Assembly: GCF_000737595.1 (NCBI RefSeq)
Contig: NZ_CP006271.1
Span: 1,116,001 to 1,180,000, forward strand
From: Synechococcus sp. KORDI-52
Lineage (GTDB): Bacteria > Cyanobacteriota > Cyanobacteriia > PCC-6307 > Cyanobiaceae
DNA: 64,000 nt
Direction of reading: 5' to 3'
A program made the translations under genes and the position numbers. This document shows, piece by piece, positions 15,664 to 22,717 of the stretch (its first letter is position 1; each line of letters starts with the position of its first letter). Below the pieces are notes generated by a model that saw nothing but the letters and a program-made list of their open reading frames with translations, did not search any database and was not told the DNA's origin.

Positions 15664-16319
15664 CGGGATGCTCGCTGCAGCGCTTTTCGGAATGTAGTGG
15701 TGAGCTCCTGCTCGTGCCAAAGCCGCTCCAGAACTGTTGCTGAGAGCGAGGCCTGCGTTGGAAGCTGCGCCAGAACGGGGACATCACCGAACTGTTCGAG
15801 GGTGGCTGGGTTATCGGCATGGAGAGGGCCGTTGAGGATCAGCCCCAGCACCGTGAGATTGCGGTGTCTCAAGGCTTCCAGGCTAAGCAGGGTGTGGTTC
15901 AGGGTGCCCAGCCCACTGCGGGCCACCAGCACGATCGGCAACTGCCACTCCACCAGTTGATCGATCTGGAGCCAGCTGCGGGTGAGGGGCACCATTAGGC
16001 CTCCAGCTGTCTCTACCACAAGAGCTCCCTGATGCCCGGGAATCGCGAGTTGGGCGGGGTCGAGCGGCTTGGCGTCCAGTTCGGAGGCCCAGTGGGGGGA
16101 GACCGGCTCTTGAAAGGCATAGGCCTCGGGCAGCATCCGTTCCGGCGGAAGGTTCAACAGTTGGCGCACCCGTTCGCGGTCACCGCCGCCCTCCAGTCCG
16201 CTCTGCACCGGTTTCCAGTAGCTGGCCTGAAGCCCCTGCACGAGCCATGCACTCACCACGGTTTTGCCGACGTCCGTGTCGGTTCCGCACACCACCAGGC
16301 GACTGACACTGCCGTTCAT
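15660..16319 (-). CDS. bioD: Dethiobiotin synthetase
   Basis: ATP-dependent carboxylase/cyclase converting DAPA to dethiobiotin. The P-loop is GTDTDVGKTVVSAWLVQG at about residues 12-29. Conserved YWKPVQSG and VVETAGGLMVPL segments follow. The ATG at 16319 overlaps the bioC stop (ATGA), giving 219 residues, a normal length. It is transcribed leftward with bioC, bioK and bioF. Confidence 0.95.
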   Translation of the reverse strand: MNGSVSRLVVCGTDTDVGKTVVSAWLVQGLQASYWKPVQSGLEGGGDRERVRQLLNLPPERMLPEAYAFQEPVSPHWASELDAKPLDPAQLAIPGHQGALVVETAGGLMVPLTRSWLQIDQLVEWQLPIVLVARSGLGTLNHTLLSLEALRHRNLTVLGLILNGPLHADNPATLEQFGDVPVLAQLPTQASLSATVLERLWHEQELTTTFRKALQRASR

Positions 16320-17080
16320 CGCTTCACCATCAGGACCCATATCCTCCAGGTCAGGGCAAACCCTGGTGATCGGTCGGCCTGGGGCCAAGCCCGGAAGACG
16401 GCCTTCCACTGGCCTGGCAAGAGTCTGCCCCCGTTGGTGACGGAGGCGCCAATGCTGCTCATGGATCGCAGCAGCTGCAACGGATGGGCGGCCTGTTGGG
16501 TGAAGCTCAGGCACTCGTCCCGTTGCATCACGCCATCGGGCAGGGCTGCCATCAGTTGCTCCCGCACCGGCATGGCCAAGGCCGTGCAGGCCTGGCTGGC
16601 TTCCCGGGCAGCGTGCTGCCATTGCGGAAAACTTCCATCCACCGGCACCGCCAGGGCCAGCCAGCTCCCCTTCGGCAGTGCATCCACCCAACGCCGAAGC
16701 TGTTGCGCTGGATCCGGTAACCAATGCAAAACAAAGCTGGAGGCCAGCAGTTGCGGTGGCTCCGGCCAGTCCGGTAACCCGCGGCTCAGGTCATGCCGCA
16801 GGGTGCGTGTTCCATGGGGGTGGCTGTTCAACATGGCGGCACTTCCGTCAAGGCGGATCACGTGCTGCCCCGGGTGAGCGGCTTCCAGGGCTGCGGCCAG
16901 ATGACCGGTGCCGCTGCCGAGGTCAGCCCAGAGGCCGCGTCGGATGGAGCAGCGCCGGCTGAGTTGGGCCAGGCGCCAGGCCATGGCCCGCTGCAGCCGT
17001 GCCTCGCCCGCGTAGGTCGGCGCGGCGTGACTGAAGCGCTCCAGCACCTGGTCCGTATGTATCACAGGGCCCCCAGCCAT
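16316..17080 (-). CDS. bioC: BioC-like malonyl-ACP O-methyltransferase
   Basis: 254-residue class I SAM methyltransferase with DLGSGTGHLAAALE (about residues 53-66) as the SAM loop and LLASSFVLHWLPDP as the family segment around motif IV. BioC methylates the malonyl-ACP carboxyl, so that fatty-acid synthesis can build the pimeloyl chain of biotin. Context (overlapping bioD below and the BioK-like esterase above) supports BioC over a generic methyltransferase. The start at 17080 overlaps the bioK coding end by 19 nt. Confidence 0.9.
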   Translation of the reverse strand: MAGGPVIHTDQVLERFSHAAPTYAGEARLQRAMAWRLAQLSRRCSIRRGLWADLGSGTGHLAAALEAAHPGQHVIRLDGSAAMLNSHPHGTRTLRHDLSRGLPDWPEPPQLLASSFVLHWLPDPAQQLRRWVDALPKGSWLALAVPVDGSFPQWQHAAREASQACTALAMPVREQLMAALPDGVMQRDECLSFTQQAAHPLQLLRSMSSIGASVTNGGRLLPGQWKAVFRAWPQADRSPGFALTWRIWVLMVKR

Positions 17081-17751
17081 CGCTGCACCACGGAGAGCAC
17101 CGGTGGTGTGATCAGCGCGTGGCCCCAGTTCGGATCCCGATGGAGGGTCAGCGGCTGCTGCCCAAGGTCATCGATCAGTTGCTGGGCTGATGCGGCGTGC
17201 ACCACAGCGTCCTGTTCGCCCTGCACCACCAGCACAGGCACCGCTTCAGGCCAGCCCGTCGGCAGGCTCTGGCAGCGCGCCAGAAGCTGTAGATCCTGCT
17301 GCAGCCGCTTGCGCCCCAGGGGCGTCAACCCATGCAGCAGGGGAGCTGGGGGCAGGGCACTGCGGGGATGGGGTGAAGCGGCTTTGTTGAGGAAGTGGTC
17401 CAGCATCGCGAGTTCCTGGTCGGTGCCCAGGGCCATTTGCATTCCATGCAGAGCGGTCGCTACAGCCCGCCCCGCGCGCCCGTGGGGCACAAAGGCGCTG
17501 AAGCTGCCCAGCAGCACCACCGCATCGGCCTGCGCCAGAACAGCTGCCGGCAGCAGATGCAGCCCCAGGGAGTGGGCGATCAACAGGTTGCGTCCTGGAC
17601 CGGGGGGCCATGCCGGAGCAACGGCCTCACCGCCGCCGTAGCCCCGGTCTGTGCTGGACCATCGCGCTCCCCCATCTTCAAAGCGTTGACGCCAGTGGGA
17701 CCAGGTGCCGGCCTGGCCAGCCCAACCATGCATCGCCAGGATCTGCATCAT
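17062..17751 (-). CDS. bioK: Alpha/beta hydrolase, probable pimeloyl-ACP methyl ester esterase BioK
   Basis: 229-residue alpha/beta hydrolase. The likely catalytic triad is Ser in AHSLGLHLL (nucleophile elbow), Asp in VVQGEQDAVV and His in PNWGHALI. It sits between bioC and bioF with overlaps at both ends. Marine Synechococcus and Prochlorococcus are known to use BioK in place of BioH to remove the methyl ester from pimeloyl-ACP, and the position fits exactly. The assignment rests on the hydrolase fold plus operon context. Confidence 0.85.
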   Translation of the reverse strand: MMQILAMHGWAGQAGTWSHWRQRFEDGGARWSSTDRGYGGGEAVAPAWPPGPGRNLLIAHSLGLHLLPAAVLAQADAVVLLGSFSAFVPHGRAGRAVATALHGMQMALGTDQELAMLDHFLNKAASPHPRSALPPAPLLHGLTPLGRKRLQQDLQLLARCQSLPTGWPEAVPVLVVQGEQDAVVHAASAQQLIDDLGQQPLTLHRDPNWGHALITPPVLSVVQRWLGAL

Positions 17752-18887
17752 CGAGCGCCGAGGGCTGTGAGCAGGAGCTCCAATGTGCCCTCCGGCAGGT
17801 CCCGCCGCAGCACGAGGCGCAAACGGGCGGTTCCCTCCGGCACGGTGGGCGGCCGGATCGCCACCGACAGCAGACCCGCCCGCTCCAGCTGTTGCTGAAG
17901 GTCGAGCGCGTCCTGGTCGTCACCGACCAACAGGGGGAGCACCGGGCCCTGCCCTGCTGGTTTCGCCCAGCCCCGCTGTCCAAGAGCTGTCCTCCAGCGT
18001 TCCGAGCGCTGGCTCAGCTCGCTTCCCCAGTTGGGGTTGGCCTGGATCAAACGCAGGGCTGCCTGCGCTCCAGCCACCAGCGGCGGTGCCAGGGCCGTCG
18101 TGTAGCGAAAGGCTCCGCTGGTTTGAAGCAGCCGCTCCATCGTGGCGTGATCCCCAGCCAGAAAGGCGCCTCCGCTACCGAAGGCCTTCCCGAAGGTGCC
18201 GCACACCAAGGCCACAGGCTGTCGGAGTCCATGGCAAAGCCCGCGGCCACCCGGCCCCAGCACCCCCAGGCCATGGGCTTCGTCCACCAGCAGCTGTGCA
18301 CCGTGCTGGGCACAAAGGTCGGCCATGGCCTGCAGATCAGGGCTGGAGCCTTCCATGCTGAAGAGGCTTTCCGTCACCACCAGAGGGGGTGTCGTGGAGC
18401 CCTCGAGCCGCTGGAGCCGCTCGCCGAGAGCCTCAAGATCGTTGTGGGCAAAGCGTTGCAGCCGCGCTCCACTGGTGCGGATGCCGGCCAGCAGAGAGTG
18501 GTGGATCAGCCGGTCCACCATCACGGTGGTGTGCCTGTCACTCAGGGCCGTTAGGGCGGCGATGTTGGCTTGAAATCCACTGGGGAACAGCAGCACCCGG
18601 TCCCGGTTCAGCCAGGTGGCGAGGGCTGCCTCCAGCTCCAGATGGCGTGGTCGGGTGCCGGTGATCAGGCGAGAGCCACCGGCACCGACGCCATCGGAGG
18701 CCATGGCCTCCGTTGCCGCTGCGATCACGTCGGGATGGCGGCTGAGCCCGAGGTAGTCGTTGCTCGCCAGATCAATGAGTTGGCCCGCTCCGGCGGGATC
18801 CTGCAGCTGCCAGGGCTCCTGGCCGGAATGCAAGCTCCGCAGGCGGCGGCGGCGGGCTGGAGGGATGGGAGAAGCGTGGTCCCGCAT
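17748..18887 (-). CDS. bioF: 8-amino-7-oxononanoate synthase
   Basis: PLP enzyme condensing pimeloyl-ACP/CoA with alanine to KAPA, the first ring-forming step of biotin synthesis. Diagnostic segments are LIDLASNDYLGLSRHP, LLFPSGFQANIAAL, LLVDEAHGLGVLGPGGRG and the Schiff-base lysine in GTFGKAFGSGGAF. ATG at 18887 gives 379 residues, the family norm. It is the first gene of the leftward biotin run. The divergent BASS pseudogene starts 54 nt away, so the shared promoter lies in that gap. Confidence 0.95.
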   Translation of the reverse strand: MRDHASPIPPARRRRLRSLHSGQEPWQLQDPAGAGQLIDLASNDYLGLSRHPDVIAAATEAMASDGVGAGGSRLITGTRPRHLELEAALATWLNRDRVLLFPSGFQANIAALTALSDRHTTVMVDRLIHHSLLAGIRTSGARLQRFAHNDLEALGERLQRLEGSTTPPLVVTESLFSMEGSSPDLQAMADLCAQHGAQLLVDEAHGLGVLGPGGRGLCHGLRQPVALVCGTFGKAFGSGGAFLAGDHATMERLLQTSGAFRYTTALAPPLVAGAQAALRLIQANPNWGSELSQRSERWRTALGQRGWAKPAGQGPVLPLLVGDDQDALDLQQQLERAGLLSVAIRPPTVPEGTARLRLVLRRDLPEGTLELLLTALGAR

Positions 18888-18941
18888 CACAACAGTCTGG
18901 AATCCGCCTTGATCAAGGATGGCCTCAATCTTCTGATCGTC

Positions 18942-19790
18942 ATGACCTGGGAGCGTTTCACGCTGCTGTTCCCGCTTTGGACGTTGCTGGGAGCTTTGCT
19001 GGCCTTGCTTCATCCTTCGATGTTCATCTGGTTCAAGGGGCCACTGATCGCCCTTGGACTCGGCGTGCTGCTGCAGTTCCTGGTGATGCCGGCCCTTGCC
19101 GCTGGGATCGCGGCGGCTCTGCAACTGCCTGCGCCGCTTGCGGTGGGCTTGATTCTGGTCGGCTGCTGCTCGTGGGGGACCGTCAGCAATGTGGTGACTC
19201 TGATCGGTCGTGGCGATGTGGCGCTGTCGGTGGTCATGACCACGATCAGCACCCTGGCGGCGGTGGTATTGACCCCGCGTCTCACGCAGGTGTTGGCCAG
19301 TCAGTACGTGCCTGTGGACGGTTGAGCCCTGTTCCTGGTCGTGCTGCAGATGGTGTTGCTGCCCGTCACCGTTGGGGTGGTGCTCAAGCGGGGTCTGCCC
19401 GGCGTGGCCCAGAGGATCGAGCCGGTGATGCCTCCCCTGGCGGTGATGGCCATCGTGATGGTCGTCTCCAGCATCGTGGGCAGCCAGACGGCCGTGCTGC
19501 GTCAGCAGGGGCCCGTGCTGGTCCTGGCTTGCCTGTTGCTGCATGGCGGCGGCTTTCTGCTTGGCTGGCTGATTCCCCGGCTGGCGGGGCAGAGCGTGCA
19601 GGCCCAGCGCACCATCAGTATCGAGGTGGGCATGCAGAACTCAGGACTGGCCGTGGTGCTCGCCCGCAGTGGCGGGTTCGCCAGTCCCCTCACGGCGTTG
19701 CCGGGGGCCATCTCTGCAGTGATTCACTGCCTGATCGGCAGCACCCTTGCCGCCGTCTGGAGGCGCCAACCTCGCAGTAATCGCATGTGA
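18942..19790 (+). pseudogene. Broken bile acid:sodium symporter (BASS) family gene
   Basis: The frame from ATG 18942 encodes a BASS-type transporter but is interrupted by TGA at 19323-19325. The same frame then continues to 19790 with family sequence (ALFLVVLQMVLLPVTVGVVL). Relatives have Trp here, so this looks like TGG to TGA. From memory of the family, about 27 residues (one helix with the conserved GMGLT region) are also absent between FKGPLIALGLG and VLLQFLVMP. Two defects make a pseudogene more likely than a sequencing error. Restart at GTG 19341 would give a half protein. Confidence 0.75.
19744..19765 (+). repeat. 22-nt direct repeat, copy 1 (inside the BASS pseudogene end)
   Basis: cccttgccgccgtctggagg followed by cg, encoding LAAVWRR near the C-terminus of the transporter. 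An identical copy lies at 22185-22206, 2.4 kb downstream, in the same orientation. Confidence 0.85.
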
Positions 19791-19791
19791 T

Positions 19792-19856
19792 CTGACAGAC
19801 AAGTGGTTGTTTTCGCTACCGGCGGTGATTGCAACCAGATTGCGATTGGGTGTCAG
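19792..19856. other. Nested complementary segments after the BASS pseudogene
   Basis: ctgaca (19792-19797) pairs with tgtcag (19851-19856), and tggttg (19804-19809) pairs with caacca (19832-19837) inside it. This could form a branched stem in RNA or a recombination site. It is not a tRNA. Stretch 19857-20040 shows nothing else convincing. Confidence 0.3.
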
Positions 19857-20040
19857 TTAACTGCCTGATACGCCTTTATGAAATCTCCGGAAGGGCGGCG
19901 GCGATTCATAAAAACCCGTTACTTCCAAAGACATGATCACCAGCTGAAACTCGCTGGCTCAACACGCTTCATCTGCCCACCTCGCCACCTTCTGCCAGGT
20001 AGTTGTCCAAGGCTTACAACTCCTGAGCATTTGGTAATGA

Positions 20041-20229
20041 TCAGACAGGTTCATCATGGAAGGTGTGCTCAACCAAGGCTCGAAAAAGCTCTTGTTTTTT
20101 GTATTCGAGAAATTCTTGCTCCTCTGCAGGTCCGCCAGGCCAATTTCGCAACGCATCGCAAGTCGTCTTGTACTCAAGCTTGAGAGACCGCAAATCAAGG
20201 TGAAGGCTCGCAACTATTTCCTCGTGCAC
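20041..20229 (-). CDS. Small acidic hypothetical protein
   Basis: 62-residue charged, helical protein from a GTG start. The core YKTTCDALRNWPGGPAEEQE is followed by FLEYKKQELFRALVE. It has no membrane segment. The composition (Glu, Lys, Leu with few Cys/Ser/Arg runs) is typical of a translated gene, and the Trp-Pro-Gly-Gly turn looks conserved. Function unknown. First member of the small-gene islet after the BASS pseudogene. Confidence 0.65.
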   Translation of the reverse strand: MHEEIVASLHLDLRSLKLEYKTTCDALRNWPGGPAEEQEFLEYKKQELFRALVEHTFHDEPV

Positions 20230-20409
20230 TGAGCATAGGCGGCTTCATGGATTATTACAGATGCTCAAAATTGCTTGACGTAGGGGCTTATACAGGTGGG
20301 AAGTACTCACCTTTCCCTCTTTCTGCGAGCGGTCTGCTGTGCGGATACCTCCGTCACGGCACAAGGAACAATTTCGCGATGGTTCTTGGGTTGAATTTTT
20401 CTGAAGTCA

Positions 20410-20574
20410 ATGACCTCCGAAACCAAGAACTGGGCCGTTGTTGCAGCCGCCATGGAAGCTCAAGGGGCTACCAATAGCCAGATGTACCGACGCGCCAAAG
20501 CTATGGCCGAAGGAAAGGCAGATCCGATGCCGACGAGCTATCCCGCTGCACCTCACAGCATCTCTGTTGCCTGA
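20410..20574 (+). CDS. Small hypothetical protein, 54 residues
   Basis: Frame from ATG 20410 with plausible composition: NWAVVAAAMEAQGATNSQMY, then RRAKAMAEGKADPMPTS, ending IAVA-like (HSISVA). It reads as a short helix-turn-helix-sized domain plus tail. A strong terminator begins 16 nt after the stop, which supports a transcribed gene. Function unknown. A longer frame on the same strand (20247-20477) overlaps it and is judged spurious. Confidence 0.7.
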   Translation: MTSETKNWAVVAAAMEAQGATNSQMYRRAKAMAEGKADPMPTSYPAAPHSISVA

Positions 20575-20589
20575 GTTAACGCTCCAAGG

Positions 20590-20610
20590 CCCCCGCGCGA
20601 GCGGGGGTTT
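20590..20610 (+). terminator. Rho-independent terminator after the 54-residue gene
   Basis: Stem cccccgc (20590-20596), loop gcga, stem gcggggg (20601-20607), then ttt. GC-rich perfect 7-bp stem 16 nt past the stop at 20574. Confidence 0.85.
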
Positions 20611-20624
20611 ACCTTCGTTGCTGC

Positions 20625-20822
20625 TCAACGGCCTTCTAGGGCTAAGGCTTGATCCATTCTCTTCTCCTCGGCAGTGAGGAAATCGGCCCACATCCCTATG
20701 AGAAAGCTCAGAGTGGCTAAGGCCTGGAGCTGTTCTTTCGAGCCAGGGCGGGTGTATTTGAAGTCCATGAACATGCGATCAGCGGCTGATTGCTGTTCTT
20801 GGCATCGGGCATCGATAGACAT
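20625..20822 (-). CDS. Small hypothetical protein, possible membrane association
   Basis: 65 residues from ATG 20822, which lies 2 nt after the stop of the upstream small gene (20825-21013), so the two probably form a transcript. It has a charged N-terminal half and a weakly hydrophobic central helix (LQALATLSFLIGMWADFL). No family recognised. Confidence 0.55.
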   Translation of the reverse strand: MSIDARCQEQQSAADRMFMDFKYTRPGSKEQLQALATLSFLIGMWADFLTAEEKRMDQALALEGR

Positions 20823-20824
20823 CG

Positions 20825-21013
20825 TCAGGCCTCGACATCAGTTTGATCGTCGGCTTTTTGATGAACCTCCATGGATGTTGCTTCAGCTGACTTGCTGCGT
20901 GGGCAGCCACCAGCGTTGGAGTCGCCAATAAAGACTGCTGAAGTGATGACGGCAGCGATCACGCTGCCACCCAAAGAGGCGAGGTTTGCTGGTGATTTTT
21001 TGACATGACCCAT
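20825..21013 (-). CDS. Small hypothetical protein with one hydrophobic helix
   Basis: 62 residues from ATG 21013. A Lys-containing N-terminus is followed by a hydrophobic stretch (LASLGGSVIAAVITSAVFIG), then a hydrophilic tail with one cysteine (GGCPRSKSAEA). It could be a signal-anchored protein. It diverges from the 33-residue gene starting at 21070. The 56-nt gap is AT-rich and contains TATATT/TATTCT-like elements usable as -10 boxes. Function unknown. Confidence 0.55.
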   Translation of the reverse strand: MGHVKKSPANLASLGGSVIAAVITSAVFIGDSNAGGCPRSKSAEATSMEVHQKADDQTDVEA

Positions 21014-21069
21014 AACGCCATACTACAAGTATTCTTTATATTTCGTATTGAACTTGCTTTCGGGCTCTT

Positions 21070-21171
21070 ATGCCTGCCTCCAGTCAAGACCTGATCCTTT
21101 TCTTTTGCGGCTTCGGCGTGGCTCTCGTAGCCCTGAACCTCTACCAGCTGGCGCAGCCGGCAAAAGGCTGA
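21070..21171 (+). CDS. 33-residue single-helix membrane protein
   Basis: Frame from ATG 21070: a short N-terminus (PASSQD), then one membrane helix (LILFFCGFGVALVALNLYQL) and a short basic tail. The size and layout resemble the tiny photosystem and cytochrome b6f subunits, but I cannot match a known one. A terminator-like hairpin with a T-run follows at 21223. That, plus an AT-rich upstream promoter gap, supports expression. Confidence 0.6.
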   Translation: MPASSQDLILFFCGFGVALVALNLYQLAQPAKG

Positions 21172-21222
21172 GATCAATGTTGAACCCCTAGGGACGATCT
21201 GAGTCACTGGATCACTGGTCAA

Positions 21223-21258
21223 CCAATTGGTGACGCCGGAATCGACAATTGGCTTTTT
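21223..21258 (+). terminator. Terminator-like hairpin with T-run
   Basis: ccaattg (21223-21229) pairs with caattgg (21246-21252) and is followed by cttttt. It would end the 33-residue gene transcript. Confidence 0.6.
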
Positions 21259-21306
21259 CGCGCGTTGTAGGGCTACTACTTAAAACAGGGTTAAAGGCAT
21301 CCCCGC

Positions 21307-21492
21307 TTGGTCAAAAAACTCCCTTGCCGCGTGTGCGGGAAGACAATCGAACTATCTGAAGTTGCTGCGAAGTACGCGGCTGGCTCAGCTGTCCACGCAA
21401 TATGCGTTCCCAAGACCAAGATCACTCGGAAAGGTCGTTCCTTTAAGAATCTGACTCGCTGGCTGGATCGTCTTATGAGCGCATCCGACTAA
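21307..21492 (+). CDS. Small CxxC-containing basic protein
   Basis: 61 residues from a TTG start. KKLPCRVCGKTIELSEVAAK at the N-terminus carries a CxxC pair, and a third Cys (AICVPKTK) follows 24 residues later. This suggests a small zinc-ribbon or redox motif lacking a fourth ligand. The C-terminal half is strongly basic (KITRKGRSFKNLTRWLDRL), suggesting nucleic-acid contact. The TTG start is the only one close to the motif. Function unknown. Confidence 0.6.
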   Translation: MVKKLPCRVCGKTIELSEVAAKYAAGSAVHAICVPKTKITRKGRSFKNLTRWLDRLMSASD

Positions 21493-21658
21493 GAGGGGGC
21501 TAGCTTTTTCATGCTGCCACCGTTTCGCCGCTAACCATGCGGTGCACTGCTTTCCAGTTGAGGGAACCGCTGCCTCCTCCCCTCACGATTAATGAGTCTT
21601 CTGACGGGTAGGCCGGCATGCGTTTCTCGCTTATCACGGGTCAAGTCGCCACAAGACC

Positions 21659-21769
21659 ATGGACATGATGTTCTTCATCGGCGTGAACATCGCTCTTCTC
21701 GGCTTGCTCGTCTACGGCCTCATGACGGCCAAAGAGAAGATCAAGGCTGGCCGTAAAGAGATCGTCTGA
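21659..21769 (+). CDS. 36-residue single-helix membrane protein
   Basis: Frame from ATG 21659: one membrane helix at the N-terminus (MMFFIGVNIALLGLLVYGLM), followed by a short basic cytosolic tail (TAKEKIKAGRKEIV). Clear positive-inside pattern. No known family is recognised. It is the last clear gene of the small-gene islet on this strand. Confidence 0.6.
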   Translation: MDMMFFIGVNIALLGLLVYGLMTAKEKIKAGRKEIV

Positions 21770-22239
21770 CGTATTGGCTAACTGGCTGAGACCTCGGCCT
21801 GAGGTGCATGGCCTGCTGTATAAACGCCAGGCGCATTTCCATGGAGGTGACTTTTGGCGACACCTGTTCCATGCATCCATATTGGTTCGCCGGTCTCCTC
21901 GTCGATGGTGGGGATCCATGAAGCGGTTGCCGGTGGAGCGGCGCCACATCGGGACGAAAACGTTCAGCTTGTCGACGAGCAACACATCGAGGCAGGCGCA
22001 TCAAGGCAGGAAGCCTTGATGGTTGGCGACCCTCCGTATTTCTCGATGCTGCTGGTGAGCCAGAGCGGATTGAGCTGATCGCTCCAGGATTGGTTGTTGA
22101 GGCACTCCCGTATGTCCAGCATCGAGTGGACATCACCACCAGCTGGCAGCACGGGCCGGATCATATCCAAGGTGCTCACCTCTGCCCTTGCCGCCGTCTG
22201 GAGGCGTCGCTCGCCATAGCCGGTCGCCAGTCGGTCGCC
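21770..22239. other. Stretch without a convincing gene; carries a transporter 3'-end fragment
   Basis: Several frames of 60-130 codons are open here on both strands, but they overlap and none has convincing composition. The only recognisable piece is 22185-22206, which duplicates the BASS transporter 3' end. In that frame the fragment reads TSALAAVWRRRSP and then stops. An eight-base ggcagcac at 22145 also precedes the repeat in copy 1. The stretch looks like decayed DNA. Confidence 0.5.
22185..22206 (+). repeat. 22-nt direct repeat, copy 2
   Basis: Identical to 19744-19765 and in the same reading sense (LAAVWRR). Together the two copies bracket the 2.4-kb islet of small genes. Confidence 0.85.
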
Positions 22240-22470
22240 CTAGGTCGAGCCCCCGTCGTGGAGTTCGAACAGCAGGCGGGCGGCGAGGCCACGGGAGATG
22301 CGTCGTGCCACGAGCAGATCGCAGATCCAGCTGAACAGCGGTGGCGCATCGGTTGTGGAGGCCAGGCGTTGTTCGAGGGCCTTCAGCTCCGTGACGTCGC
22401 GGCAGCCCCTCAGGGCATCGATCAGGGTGTCTTCAGCTGGCTGCGGCTTGATGAGCTGAGTGGTGGTCAC
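22240..22470 (-). CDS. Small hypothetical helical protein
   Basis: 76 residues from a GTG start. The composition is regular: AEDTLIDALRGCRDVTELKA, then LEQRLASTTDAPPLFSWI and DLLVARRISRGLAARLLFEL. It is predicted helical and soluble, with no known motif. The stop lies 34 nt from the second copy of the 22-nt repeat. Function unknown. Confidence 0.6.
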   Translation of the reverse strand: MTTTQLIKPQPAEDTLIDALRGCRDVTELKALEQRLASTTDAPPLFSWICDLLVARRISRGLAARLLFELHDGGST

Positions 22471-22549
22471 GGGGTGATGCGTTCGTTCCCTCTGTCATGG
22501 CACCGGCGGAGCGCACCTGTCACCCTCTTGGTTTCAGAAAAGCGGACAC

Positions 22550-22579
22550 AAAAAAAGCCCCGGTGGTCTGACCAGGGCT
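22550..22579 (-). terminator. Strong leftward rho-independent terminator without an obvious gene
   Basis: On the minus strand the arm agccctgg (22579-22572) pairs with ccggggct (22563-22556) around an 8-nt loop, with one G-U pair, followed by a run of seven T. It points away from the helicase gene, and no leftward ORF lies between 22580 and the helicase start. It probably ends a small RNA transcribed from about 22600-22710. Confidence 0.75.
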
Positions 22580-22717
22580 CGAAGCATTCTCTTCAACATT
22601 TTTCATGATTCGGCTTGGTCGCGTCAAAGGATGTCGGTACTTCTGATTGCTGGCATTGGCGTGGCTTATCGCTCTCTGGAATAAAGAGAGCTCAGCCAGC
22701 CTCCTTAAGATCTATCG

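Noticed and set aside
20247-20477. 76-codon plus frame
   Set aside because: Overlaps the better 54-residue gene at 20410 in another frame, which has a terminator in the right place.
21641-22179. Several overlapping minus frames (21641-21985, 21741-22139, 21964-22179)
   Set aside because: They conflict with one another and with the 36-residue membrane gene, and none shows consistent protein-like composition.
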